A stretch of 64,000 bases of DNA from Paenibacillus auburnensis (GTDB taxonomy: Bacteria > Bacillota > Bacilli > Paenibacillales > Paenibacillaceae): NCBI RefSeq assembly GCF_927798115.1, contig NZ_CAKMMG010000006.1:243566-307565 (forward strand). The letters are read 5' to 3'. The translations under genes were made by a program, and so were the position numbers. How positions within the stretch are numbered: the first letter of the stretch is position 1; the number at the start of each line of letters is the position of its first letter. The notes under the pieces are model-generated. The model was not told the DNA's origin. It worked only from the letters and a program-made list of their open reading frames with translations, and made no database searches. Shown piece after piece: positions 16,704 to 25,463 of the stretch.

Positions 16704-17447
16704 GTGGAGGACCGTAAATTGACTGTTCGCGCCGTAGAACGTGCGCTGGATATATTGCTTTGCTTTACACAGGAGAGCGATTTAAGCCTGACGGAAATTG
16801 CCGCCAAAATCAGTCTGCATAAAAGCACAGTACACCGGCTGCTGACGACACTGGAGGAGAAGGGCTTTCTGCTGCGCAATGAAGCGACGGATAAATACCG
16901 GCTCGGCATCCGCATCTGGGAACTGTCCACCCACCTGCCGACACTGGATGAACCGGCGGCACTGCTGCTCCCGGCAATGGAGCGGCTGCGTGACCGGCTC
17001 GGGGAGACGGTCAGCCTGTACTTGCGCGATGACCTGGAGCGCGTACGCATCCAGGCGGTTCAGAGCCGTCAGGCAATCCGGCGCGTAGCGCAGATTGGGG
17101 CCCGGCTGCCGCTGTCCGTAGGCGCCTCCAGCAAGGTGCTGGCTGCCTACGCGCCGCCTGAAGTGCAGGTGCGTCTGCTGGCTGACTCCTCCTGGCCGGA
17201 GGCGGTCGACCGAAGCCTCTATCTGGAGCAGCTGAAGGAAATTACACGCTGCGGCTATGCGACCAGCTTCGAGGAACGGGAACCCGGAGCGGCTGCAGTG
17301 GCCGTACCGATCGTCGGACGCAGCGGCAAGGTGGTGGCAGCCCTGTCACTATCGGGGCCGGTCAGTCGGCTGTCCCGGGAGACGCTGGAGCAATATGCGG
17401 CCATTCTGACAGAAAATGCAGCCGAAATGGGCCTGATGATCGATTAA
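16704..17447 (+). CDS. IclR-family transcriptional regulator
   Basis: A 247-residue regulator with an N-terminal winged helix-turn-helix (about 6-70: VRAVERALDILLCF, LSLTEIAAKISLHKSTVHRLLTTLEEKGFL) and a C-terminal ligand-binding domain (about 80-245) with the usual SVGASSKVLAAYAPP and late AAVAVPIVGRSGKVVAALSLSGP segments. Translation starts at GTG 16704 behind AAGGGGAG. IclR proteins usually bind a small carboxylate or sugar acid and act on nearby metabolic genes. A matching palindrome upstream of both this gene and acnA suggests that it controls itself and aconitase; that is inference. Confidence 0.92.
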   Translation: MEDRKLTVRAVERALDILLCFTQESDLSLTEIAAKISLHKSTVHRLLTTLEEKGFLLRNEATDKYRLGIRIWELSTHLPTLDEPAALLLPAMERLRDRLGETVSLYLRDDLERVRIQAVQSRQAIRRVAQIGARLPLSVGASSKVLAAYAPPEVQVRLLADSSWPEAVDRSLYLEQLKEITRCGYATSFEEREPGAAAVAVPIVGRSGKVVAALSLSGPVSRLSRETLEQYAAILTENAAEMGLMID

Positions 17448-17580
17448 ACAAGACTATCCGTTATAGGAACGTAAGATGAGGGTAAATAAAAGTAAAGCAA
17501 AGGTAAAGTGGGAGTAAATTGGAAATGAAGAATTTGTCTATCTATGAGTTTTCGGTTGATTTTGGGTATGGGGTGATTCT

Positions 17581-19806
17581 ATGAATATGAAAGTGGGAAT
17601 ACCCGATTCTTTGATGGAGGAGATTCAGCAGCTTCAAGACACGTTTGGTGCTGTGATGAGTCAGGCTATTGTGCTTACCGATCAGGAAGGGGACATGATC
17701 ACCCGTCCCACAATCACCGGAAAGTTCTACGGGGAAATGCTGGCTTCACTGCAGGGATTCGAGCGGCCCTTTGGACCGCCGCTGCACCGGCTGGGCCCGA
17801 TCTCACACCCTACCGTCTTGGAGGAGTGGATTCCGGGGTTGAAGTACGTTGTCAGTCCGCTGGTTTCGGGGTATGGCCAGACTTACTATTTATGGTCAGG
17901 ACTTTACATGGAGCAGGGAGCCAAGGAACAGGTGCTGGAACTTTTCGGGGCCCGAATGAAGCATTACCCCGAATATAAGCAGCTACATGCTGAGCTTCTT
18001 GCTATGCCTGAATATAGCCAGGAACAGATAGCGGAAATCAGGGAGAAATTAACGGTTCTGGGCAGTCTGCTGTGTAAGTTGTTTGCCGGCTGGGTGGTTA
18101 AACCGCAGGAAGAACGAAGCAGTATGATTATGACCCGGCTTCTGGGCAATCTGGAAGAAGATTTTCTGAATATTGAAGCAGTACTGCAGATGCTGGCCGA
18201 GACGGCAGCGGGAGATTTGTATGCCTTGGCCATAGAAACGGACGAAGGCCAATTCAAGGTGAAGTATGCTGCGGGAAAGGATGCCCGTCTGCTGCTGAAT
18301 GCGGTTTTTCAGCAAGGGGACGGCTTTTTGGGTCAGGCTGCGCTAGGTAAAGAGCCTCGTCATTGGCAGGCAGTTTCCAAAGATCCGAGAGCGCTCTTTT
18401 TCACTCAACTGGGACTGGAAATGCCCGAATATCTATCTTGTTATCCTGTTCGGATTAACAAGGGCAAAAGAGCCCTTATGTTCACAGCCGGCACAGGAAG
18501 AAACAGTTTGGAGAGCGGTAGCGGGCACCAGGAGAGAATGATTGCTTCGCTTCTGGGTATCTCAGAGCGGGGAGAAGAGCTGCTGCGCCAGGCGCAGCTA
18601 TGCAAGGAAGGTACACTATGGCTTAAGGAAGCGGCGGCATTGCTTCCGCAGAGTGGATCTTTGCAAGAGCTGGGAGCACAGATACTTAATGTAGTGATGG
18701 GACTGCCATTTTATCCGTCTTCTGTACTGGTATACTTCCAGGATAAAGGATATCCTGCTAATACATATTTCGCCAGAGGATGGACGCCTGAGTCTGAAGC
18801 CTACTATATTCAGGAGCTGGAAGCCCGCTATTCACCGCAATCTTTTCTGTCGTCAGCCATTTTCCACGAGACTGCCATGGGGTCCCTCCTGCTTGAATGT
18901 CCATTGATGTCCGGGAATGAATTCAGGGGAGTGTTATCCGTTGGATTCAGGCAGCGGGAAGAAGCAGAGCGGTGGATGCCCCTGTTGGAGACTGTTGCCG
19001 CCCTGGCCGTGACGTCCATATGTCTTATCGAGAAGGACGCCAGATATTTGAAGCAGTCAGAATTGTTTCTGAGAAATTTACGCGAGTTTCTTCAGAGCAA
19101 TCATTCCTTATTACAGAATCTCTCGCTGGATGTATCGGACATGGCCTGTACCTTTGCCCGCTTCCTCGGCCTTTCAGAAGCTGAATCGGAACAAGTGAAG
19201 CTGGCGGGTCTGCTGGCTCCGTTCCGGATTGAGCTTGTCGCGGAATACGGCTTTTTCAAGCCTGAGCTTATGGTGCTTAAACAGGTGGACCAATTGCCAG
19301 CCTGCCATTCAGAAATGGAGAAACCGGTCTTGCCGCCAGTTGTTCAGGTGCTGGCGCTTGTGCTTCACCATATCGGAGGACAGGCCGAGCCAGAACAGCT
19401 TGAAGGTTCTCCGCAAAAATGGATCGATCCGTCCAGGTTCCGCCTGAACTCTGCGGTGACTGCTATGGTGGGGGATCAGCTGCTGTCTTCGTTTCAGTCT
19501 TTTCTGCGGATTCATGAGGATTCACCGCCGAAGAAAAGGGTGATTGCCGGCAAAAGGCTGCTGGACAGTGCGGCCTTGACGCTGCCAAAGGAAGAATGGG
19601 GCATATCTCCGCGTGAGGAAGAAGTGCTGGAGCTGATTGTGCACGGGAAGACGAACAAAGAAATCGCCAGCGCCCTATTCATTAGTGAGCATACCGTCAA
19701 GAACCATTTGAGCCGTATCTTTACTAAAATGAATGTGACTGACCGATCACAAATTATCGCCTTGGTCTACAAGCGGATTTTGAGCTCGGAACGGATTGAG
19801 ATTTAA
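17581..19806 (+). CDS. Large LuxR-type HTH regulator with N-terminal sensory domains
   Basis: A 741-residue regulator. Residues about 1-170 resemble the PocR-type sensory domain (helical start, then a strand with LTDQEGDMITRPT, then an FYGEML helix). Two GAF-like regions follow (about 190-330 and 350-490). The C-terminal 70 residues form a LuxR/NarL helix-turn-helix (ISPREEEVLELIVHGKTNKEIA, ISEHTVKNHLSRIFTKMNV). No receiver or ATPase domain is seen, so it is a one-component or GAF-ligand regulator. Start ATG 17581 has GGGGTGA upstream. It lies between the IclR gene and acnA, with a bidirectional terminator separating it from acnA. The target is unknown. Confidence 0.8.
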   Translation: MNMKVGIPDSLMEEIQQLQDTFGAVMSQAIVLTDQEGDMITRPTITGKFYGEMLASLQGFERPFGPPLHRLGPISHPTVLEEWIPGLKYVVSPLVSGYGQTYYLWSGLYMEQGAKEQVLELFGARMKHYPEYKQLHAELLAMPEYSQEQIAEIREKLTVLGSLLCKLFAGWVVKPQEERSSMIMTRLLGNLEEDFLNIEAVLQMLAETAAGDLYALAIETDEGQFKVKYAAGKDARLLLNAVFQQGDGFLGQAALGKEPRHWQAVSKDPRALFFTQLGLEMPEYLSCYPVRINKGKRALMFTAGTGRNSLESGSGHQERMIASLLGISERGEELLRQAQLCKEGTLWLKEAAALLPQSGSLQELGAQILNVVMGLPFYPSSVLVYFQDKGYPANTYFARGWTPESEAYYIQELEARYSPQSFLSSAIFHETAMGSLLLECPLMSGNEFRGVLSVGFRQREEAERWMPLLETVAALAVTSICLIEKDARYLKQSELFLRNLREFLQSNHSLLQNLSLDVSDMACTFARFLGLSEAESEQVKLAGLLAPFRIELVAEYGFFKPELMVLKQVDQLPACHSEMEKPVLPPVVQVLALVLHHIGGQAEPEQLEGSPQKWIDPSRFRLNSAVTAMVGDQLLSSFQSFLRIHEDSPPKKRVIAGKRLLDSAALTLPKEEWGISPREEEVLELIVHGKTNKEIASALFISEHTVKNHLSRIFTKMNVTDRSQIIALVYKRILSSERIEI

Positions 19807-19862
19807 TATAGAAACAGCCCCCGGTGCTCACAGAGGAGCGCCGGGGGCTGTTTCTATATTTC
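19806..19862. terminator. Bidirectional terminator between the LuxR-type gene and acnA
   Basis: ATATAGAAACAGCCCCCGG and CCGGGGGCTGTTTCTATAT form a perfect 19-bp stem with a 16-base loop, suiting the two convergent genes. Confidence 0.93.
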
Positions 19863-19887
19863 TGATTCTATTGCGGTTAAGGCAGGT

Positions 19888-22632
19888 TTATTCCACCGGC
19901 AGTGCTGTTTCCGAAGCTGTAGCATCAGCCAGCATCTGGCGGAGCACTGTCTGCAGTATGCCGCCGTTGCGGTAGTAATCAATGTCAACGGTACTGTCCA
20001 GCCGCGCAATGACCGGGAAGTCGAACTGTGTGCCGTCTTCACGGGTGGCAGTGACGGTCAATTCCTGGCCCGGCAGCACGTTGTTGTCGAGACCGGTGAT
20101 GTTGAAGGTCTCGCGTCCGGTCAGCCCCATGCTGCTCCAGCCGTGGCCTTCCTGGAACTGCAGCGGAAGTACGCCCATACCGACTAGGTTGCTGCGGTGA
20201 ATCCGCTCGAAGCTCTCAGCGATGACGGCTTTGACACCAAGCAGCAGCGTGCCTTTGGCTGCCCAGTCGCGTGAGCTGCCTGTGCCGTACTCCTTACCGG
20301 CAATAACGACCAGGTTCTGTCCAGCCGACTGGTACAGCATGGAAGCGTCGTAGATGGACATGACTTCTTCACTTGGCAGGAAGGTGGTCACGCCGCCTTC
20401 TGTACCCGGAGCAACTGCATTGCGGATCCGGATGTTAGCGAATGTACCGCGCATCATGACCTCATGGTTTCCGCGGCGGGAACCATAGGAGTTGAAGTCG
20501 GCGCGTTCTACACCGTGACCGCGCAGATATTCCCCGGCAGGGCCGGAAGTGGAAATATTGCCTGCAGGCGAGATGTGGTCAGTTGTAACGGAATCACCCA
20601 GCAGCGCCAGCACACGTGCATTGCTGATGTCCTTGATATCGCCGATGCCGTCAGCCAGATTCTCAAAGAATGGCGGGTTCTGAATGTAGGTAGAGTTATC
20701 ATCCCACTCATACAGCTCGCCTTCCGGAACAGGAATCGAATTCCAGCGTTCGTTAGCGGTGAAGACATTCTCATATTTGCGGCGGAACATTTCCGGACTC
20801 AGGGAGAGACCGATTGCTTCGCGGATTTCAGCGGAAGTTGGCCAGATATCCTTCAGGAAGACAGGCTCTCCCTGCGGGTCATAGCCGAGCGGCTCGGTCT
20901 GCAGGTCAATGTTAACCGTACCAGCCAGGGCGTAAGCGACAACGAGCGGCGGTGAAGCCAGATAGTTGGCTTTAACCTGGGCATGCACGCGGCCTTCAAA
21001 GTTACGGTTACCGGAGATCACAGCGGCTACTGTCATATCATGCTCTGAGATGGCCTGACTCACTTCGTCCGGCAGCGGACCAGAGTTACCGATACAGGTC
21101 GCGCAGCCGTATCCGGCCAGGTAGAAGCCCAGGGCTTCCAGCGGCTTCAGCAGATCAGCCTTCTGCAGATATTCGGTAACCACAAGGGAACCCGGAGTCA
21201 AGCTGCTTTTCACGTATCCCGGTTTGGTGAGTCCGCGTTCTACAGCCTTTTTGGCGAGCAGCCCCGCTCCGAGCATAACGCTTGGGTTGGAGGTGTTCGT
21301 GCAGCTGGTGATCGCGGCAATAACAACGGCTCCCGTGCCCATCTTGCTGGTGGTTCCGTTCTTATGCTGTACCTCAACAACCTCGGCAATCTTCTCATCG
21401 CTGAGGCCATATCCGCCTTTATCAACCGGTGTGCGGATAATACCTTCGAAATTCTCCTTCATGTGTGTCAGCTCTACCCGGTCCTGCGGACGTTTCGGTC
21501 CGGCAAGGCTCGGAACAACGGAGGCCAGGTCAAGCTCGATAATGTCGCTGAACTGCGGATCAGGAGTATCAGCAGTGCGGAACATGCCCTGTGCCTTATA
21601 GTAATCCCCGACTAGTTCAACCAGTTCATCCGGACGGCCGGTGCTGCGCAGGTAAGCCAGTGTCTCATCATCAACAGGGAAGAATCCGATTGTTGCACCA
21701 TACTCAGGAGCCATATTAGCGACGGTTGCGCGGTCAGCCAGACTGATGTTGGCCAGACCCGGACCGTAGAATTCTACGAATTTGCCGACTACGCCCTTTT
21801 TACGGAGCATTTGGGTAACGGTCAATGCCAGATCGGTTGCTGTAGCACCTTCTACCAGACTGCCGGTAAGCTTGAAGCCCACAACATCCGGTGTCACAAA
21901 ATACAGCGGCTGCCCCAGCATTCCGGCTTCGGCTTCGATACCGCCTACACCCCAGCCGACGACGCCAAGGCCGTTGATCATGGTGGTATGGGAATCGGTG
22001 CCGACGAGGGAATCCGGATAGACTACCGTTTCACCGTCGACGGTTTTGGTTGTTGCAACCGAAGCCAGATACTCCAGGTTAACCTGATGCACGATTCCAG
22101 TTGCCGGCGGAACAGCGCGGAAGTTGTTGAACGCAGTCTGTGCCCAGCGCAGGAAGCGGTAACGTTCTTCATTCCGTTCGAATTCAACGTTCATATTATA
22201 ATCGAGTGCATCGGCAGTCCCGAAAGCATCAACCATTACGGAGTGGTCAATAACAAGGTCTACAGGCACCAGCGGATTGATCTTCTTGGGATCGCCGCCT
22301 GCCTTCTTAACGGTGTCTCGCATGGCTGCCAGATCGACAACGACCGGAACACCGGTGAAGTCCTGCAGAACGATACGGGCTGGGATAAACGGAATTTCTT
22401 TATTGCGGTCGATGCCGCCGGACCAGCCGGCCAGCTGCTTAACATGTTCTTCGGTAATCGCCCGGCCGTCATATTGGCGGACAGCGGCTTCAAGTAGTAC
22501 TTTGATCGAAAAAGGCAGGGAGGAAATGTCGCCTGCACCTTGCTCTTCGAGGGAATTAAGATGATAGTAGCGATAAGTTTTGCCGCCTGACACCAGGCTC
22601 TTGGATAGCGAAAAATGGTCCTTGCTTGGCAT
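19888..22632 (-). CDS. acnA: Aconitate hydratase A
   Basis: Aconitase interconverts citrate and isocitrate in the TCA cycle through a 4Fe-4S cluster and moonlights as an iron-responsive RNA-binding protein in Bacilli. The 914-residue length is normal. Signatures include LVGTDSHTTMINGLGVVGWG (about 209-228), the cluster Cys in ITSCTNTSNP (about 445) and YGCATCIGNSGPL (about 510), and ALLGDSVTTDHISPAG and YGTGSSRDWAAKG in the swivelling domain. ATG 22632 is chosen because AAGGAGG lies directly before it; the longer frame starts inside the upstream palindrome. It has its own promoter and a 17-bp palindrome shared with the IclR gene. In B. subtilis the counterpart is under CcpC and CodY, so IclR control would be a difference. 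Confidence 0.97.
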   Translation of the reverse strand: MPSKDHFSLSKSLVSGGKTYRYYHLNSLEEQGAGDISSLPFSIKVLLEAAVRQYDGRAITEEHVKQLAGWSGGIDRNKEIPFIPARIVLQDFTGVPVVVDLAAMRDTVKKAGGDPKKINPLVPVDLVIDHSVMVDAFGTADALDYNMNVEFERNEERYRFLRWAQTAFNNFRAVPPATGIVHQVNLEYLASVATTKTVDGETVVYPDSLVGTDSHTTMINGLGVVGWGVGGIEAEAGMLGQPLYFVTPDVVGFKLTGSLVEGATATDLALTVTQMLRKKGVVGKFVEFYGPGLANISLADRATVANMAPEYGATIGFFPVDDETLAYLRSTGRPDELVELVGDYYKAQGMFRTADTPDPQFSDIIELDLASVVPSLAGPKRPQDRVELTHMKENFEGIIRTPVDKGGYGLSDEKIAEVVEVQHKNGTTSKMGTGAVVIAAITSCTNTSNPSVMLGAGLLAKKAVERGLTKPGYVKSSLTPGSLVVTEYLQKADLLKPLEALGFYLAGYGCATCIGNSGPLPDEVSQAISEHDMTVAAVISGNRNFEGRVHAQVKANYLASPPLVVAYALAGTVNIDLQTEPLGYDPQGEPVFLKDIWPTSAEIREAIGLSLSPEMFRRKYENVFTANERWNSIPVPEGELYEWDDNSTYIQNPPFFENLADGIGDIKDISNARVLALLGDSVTTDHISPAGNISTSGPAGEYLRGHGVERADFNSYGSRRGNHEVMMRGTFANIRIRNAVAPGTEGGVTTFLPSEEVMSIYDASMLYQSAGQNLVVIAGKEYGTGSSRDWAAKGTLLLGVKAVIAESFERIHRSNLVGMGVLPLQFQEGHGWSSMGLTGRETFNITGLDNNVLPGQELTVTATREDGTQFDFPVIARLDSTVDIDYYRNGGILQTVLRQMLADATASETALPVE

Positions 22633-22646
22633 AAATGCGCCTCCTT

Positions 22647-22663
22647 GTTTCATCTAATGAAAC
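22647..22663. promoter_or_regulatory. 17-bp palindrome before acnA (probable IclR operator)
   Basis: GTTTCATCTAATGAAAC lies 14 bases upstream of the acnA start and about 20 bases downstream of the predicted transcription start. It equals the palindrome before the IclR gene except at the centre. A further ATTTCATAT half-like word follows at 22667-22675. Confidence 0.65.
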
Positions 22664-22688
22664 TCCATTTCATATTGCGTATATCTAA

Positions 22689-22717
22689 AGTATAACGGTT
22701 ACATAGAGGAGAGTAAA
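22689..22717 (-). promoter_or_regulatory. acnA promoter
   Basis: On the minus strand TTTACT (22717-22712) and TATACT (22694-22689) are spaced by 17 bases. The palindrome lies downstream of the expected start, in roadblock position. Confidence 0.65.
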
Positions 22718-22954
22718 GTTTTTTTTGCGGATTATTCGGCCTAGTTTTCCCCTGCTGCGGGCCGTTCCACACAGGCTTTTCCGTCATATGGAAATAGAAG
22801 GAGGATTGAAGAAGGGGCTATTTTCCACCCGAATTAAACACTGCTGCAGGGAGTCCGTGCCCAATCCCAGTTCCTGCCTGTTTCCGGCTGTATAGCTGCA
22901 GAGCTTCGCTCATATACATAGGACAGCAGCCAAATAGCGAAAGGCGGTCGTGAA
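22718..22954. other. Intergenic stretch with no recognised feature
   Basis: This is the outer part of the divergent gap between acnA and the amidase-like gene. I see a T-run and scattered short GC-rich words, but no gene, convincing terminator or clear plus-strand promoter. Confidence 0.5.
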
Positions 22955-23983
22955 ATGGAGCAGGAGTGGAAACAGAGTCTCTATGTTTATGTGGATCAGG
23001 AGAATAAGGGGCGGGTCGCTCCGGGGATTATGCCGGTTCATCACTCGGTCAAGGACAGCCGGTTTCTCAAAGCCCATGGCGAACGGTCCCGCCGCCTTGC
23101 GGAGTGGTATGACCGCCGGGGAATTACACCGCTGCGCGGGGAGACCGGTGTCCGCACACTGCGGACCGTCCGGCAGAGCTCTGGTGAGGTTGTGGCCGAT
23201 GTAGCCCTGCACAGCGCGTTTTATTATGAGAAGGGCGGAATCACGCACCGCGAGGATAAAATTGAATCGGAACGCCTGACCTTCGTCCGGACAGGGAAGA
23301 ACTGGGATATTGTGAACATTGAGCGTAGTGTGCCCGAGAGGAACCTCCTGCGAAGAGCGGTTGAAACGGAGCCGGCACTGCGGATGTCCAAATGGGGGGA
23401 AGTTCTCCCTGACCCGCGTCCGTCACAGCCGCTGCTGAACCGCAAGGTGCAGCGCAGCATCAGCGGCGCAAAAGAGGTGCGTTACCGCCGGGAGGAGGCG
23501 GCTGCCTATGCCGACCGCTGGTGGAAAGACGGCAATCCGGAGTTTGAGGTTTTCGAGGTGGATTGCACGAATTACGTCTCCCAATGTCTCTTTGCAGGGG
23601 GAGCGCCTATCAACTATACTGGTAAAAGAGAAACGGGCTGGTGGTACAAAGGCTATAATGGAGCCCAGGAATGGTGGAGCTTCAGCTGGGCCGTGTCGGA
23701 CAGCCTAGAGCGTTATTTGAGCGGCCACCGGAGCAGCGGTCTTCGCGCTGAAGCCATGGAGCGTCCGGACCAGCTTAGCCTCGGCGATATTATCCAGTAT
23801 GACTGGGACGGCAACGGCCATTACCAGCACAGTACCATTGTTACTGCTTTTGACGCGGAAGGTATGCCGCTGGTGAATGCCCGGACCGTCAGCAGCCGCC
23901 ATCGCTACTGGGATTACCGTGATTCCTATGCATGGACCGACAGAACGGCCTACCGTTTTTTTCATATCAATGACTACTTATAA
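22955..23983 (+). CDS. Putative amidase-domain protein (Amidase_6-like)
   Basis: A 342-residue protein without a visible signal peptide. The N-terminal 150 residues look like a sheet-rich ligand or assembly region (VRQSSGEVVADVALHSAFYYEKGG). The C-terminal 160 residues carry a cysteine-amidase-like core: catalytic-type Cys in FEVDCTNYVSQCLFAGG (about 198-214), His in GHYQHSTIVT (about 289-298) and Asn in LVNARTV. This order (Cys-His-Asn) fits the putative amidase family seen in spore-formers (B. subtilis YhbB-like), some members linked to the spore coat. The start follows AAAGGCGG. It is 19 bases before ddl, hinting at a link to cell wall metabolism, which is an inference. Confidence 0.75.
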   Translation: MEQEWKQSLYVYVDQENKGRVAPGIMPVHHSVKDSRFLKAHGERSRRLAEWYDRRGITPLRGETGVRTLRTVRQSSGEVVADVALHSAFYYEKGGITHREDKIESERLTFVRTGKNWDIVNIERSVPERNLLRRAVETEPALRMSKWGEVLPDPRPSQPLLNRKVQRSISGAKEVRYRREEAAAYADRWWKDGNPEFEVFEVDCTNYVSQCLFAGGAPINYTGKRETGWWYKGYNGAQEWWSFSWAVSDSLERYLSGHRSSGLRAEAMERPDQLSLGDIIQYDWDGNGHYQHSTIVTAFDAEGMPLVNARTVSSRHRYWDYRDSYAWTDRTAYRFFHINDYL

Positions 23984-24002
23984 TTCAGAAAGAGGTTAGG
24001 GC

Positions 24003-25094
24003 ATGGGGAATACGAAATGTACCGTAGGACTGGTGTACGGAGGCAAATCCGGAGAGCATGAGGTATCGCTGCAGACGGCTTTTGCAGTCATGAACGCTTT
24101 TGACTACGATAAATATGAAATTATTCCATTCTATATTTCCAAGCAGGGGTTGTGGAAAGTGGGGGAGAAGCTGACAGCCCCGTATAGCGGGATAGAGCAG
24201 CTGAAGCTCTCTGATGCAGCAGGAGATATGGGAACAGCACTGAACGCCGTATTCAGCGGGCTAAGCGGGGGCGCGCAGGCGGTTGACGTCATGTTCCCGC
24301 TGCTGCATGGAACGAACGGGGAAGACGGTACGATTCAGGGATTATTTGAAATGGCGAATATCCCTTATATCGGTGCAGGTGTTCTGGCTTCATCCGCAGG
24401 GATGGATAAGGTTGTGATGAAGAAGCTGTTCGGCGAAGCGGGACTGGAGCAATGCGAGTATTGCTATTTCAGCGCCGGTGCATGGAAGCGTAAAAGCCAT
24501 GAGCTAATCGTCGGTGTGGAGGATAAACTCGGTTATCCGGTATTCGTCAAGCCGGCCAATCTGGGCTCGAGCGTCGGCATTTCCAAAGCTGTAGACAAAG
24601 AGAGTCTGGTTAAGGCTGTCGAATTTGCCCTCCGTTATGATACCAAGGTTATTATTGAGGAATTTGTTGATGCCCGTGAGGTAGAAGTTGCCGTTCTGGG
24701 GAATGAGGAGCCTGAAGCTTCGGTTCCGGGTGAAATCGTATCTTCTGGAGAATATTATGACTATGCGGCAAAATATATCGACGGCAAGTCGCAGATGCTG
24801 ATCCCCGCCCCGCTGGATTCTGAAGTCGCCGACCGCCTGCGTGAAGCGGCACTGCAGGCTTTCCGGGCGATTGAGGGCAGCGGCATTACACGGGCAGACT
24901 TCTTCCTGCGCAAATCAGACGGCAAAATTCTGATCAATGAAGTAAATACGATGCCGGGCTTTACGCCTTTCAGTATGTATCCGCTCCTGTGGCGCGAAAC
25001 CGGTGTGTCCTACCAGACGCTGCTGGACCGCATGATCGAGCTGGCGCTGGAGCGGTATCAGTTTAGACAGGGCCTCAAATACGACAACGAATAA
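24003..25094 (+). CDS. ddl: D-alanine--D-alanine ligase
   Basis: Ddl joins two D-alanines with ATP to make the dipeptide for peptidoglycan precursors. The 363-residue protein has the N-terminal VGLVYGGKSGEHEVSL (about 8-23), PLLHGTNGEDGTIQGLFEMANIPYIGAGVLAS (about 99-130), the ATP-grasp loop PVFVKPANLGSSVGISK and the C-terminal metal site INEVNTMPGFTPFSMYP (about 317-333). The start follows AGAGGTTAGG. The preceding amidase-like gene is only 19 bases away, and the next small gene 51 bases away, so the run from the amidase to uvsE is probably one transcript. Confidence 0.96.
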   Translation: MGNTKCTVGLVYGGKSGEHEVSLQTAFAVMNAFDYDKYEIIPFYISKQGLWKVGEKLTAPYSGIEQLKLSDAAGDMGTALNAVFSGLSGGAQAVDVMFPLLHGTNGEDGTIQGLFEMANIPYIGAGVLASSAGMDKVVMKKLFGEAGLEQCEYCYFSAGAWKRKSHELIVGVEDKLGYPVFVKPANLGSSVGISKAVDKESLVKAVEFALRYDTKVIIEEFVDAREVEVAVLGNEEPEASVPGEIVSSGEYYDYAAKYIDGKSQMLIPAPLDSEVADRLREAALQAFRAIEGSGITRADFFLRKSDGKILINEVNTMPGFTPFSMYPLLWRETGVSYQTLLDRMIELALERYQFRQGLKYDNE

Positions 25095-25145
25095 TATCAA
25101 AGCTGAGCGGCGGATTTCATCCGGCCGGGAAGGAGAATCGAAGCT

Positions 25146-25463
25146 ATGGGATTTCAATCGGAATTCAATTCAGTCTGCAAATTCAAGAATGAGCAGGAGC
25201 TATACGAACTGCTGGAGTACGGGCGTACCAAAATGGTAAAGCAAGGCTTCCGCGTGTATCCTACCGGCCAGAAGGTCATTGCCTACACCCCTGAGAATGT
25301 AGCGGTGGCGATTGTCAAGATTTCCGCCTCGATTGCAGAGATTAATTTTCAGGGCAATGAAGTAACAGCGGTTGAGATGGACCTGGTACGCAAGCTGAAT
25401 GAGGAAGAGTCACGGGTGCAGACTGCGCTTGCCTATGAAATGTTCTTCGGGGAAGAAGGATGA
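25146..25463 (+). CDS. Conserved-looking small protein of unknown function
   Basis: A 105-residue soluble protein I do not recognise. It has a strong GGAAGGAGAA ribosome site and typical codon use, so I believe it is real. The predicted shape is alpha-beta: helix (ELYELLEYGRTKMVKQG, about 19-35), strands (RVYPTGQKVIAYTP, VAVAIVKISASIAEINFQG) and a C-terminal helix ending in EMFFGEEG. There are no cysteines other than Cys11 and no membrane segment. Its stop overlaps the uvsE start by four bases (ATGA), so the two are translationally coupled. That suggests a role near UV repair or shared expression only. Confidence 0.7.
   Translation: MGFQSEFNSVCKFKNEQELYELLEYGRTKMVKQGFRVYPTGQKVIAYTPENVAVAIVKISASIAEINFQGNEVTAVEMDLVRKLNEEESRVQTALAYEMFFGEEG

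Noticed and set aside
21811..22497. 228-codon plus-strand frame inside acnA
   Set aside because: Antisense to well-conserved aconitase motifs, with no start signal.
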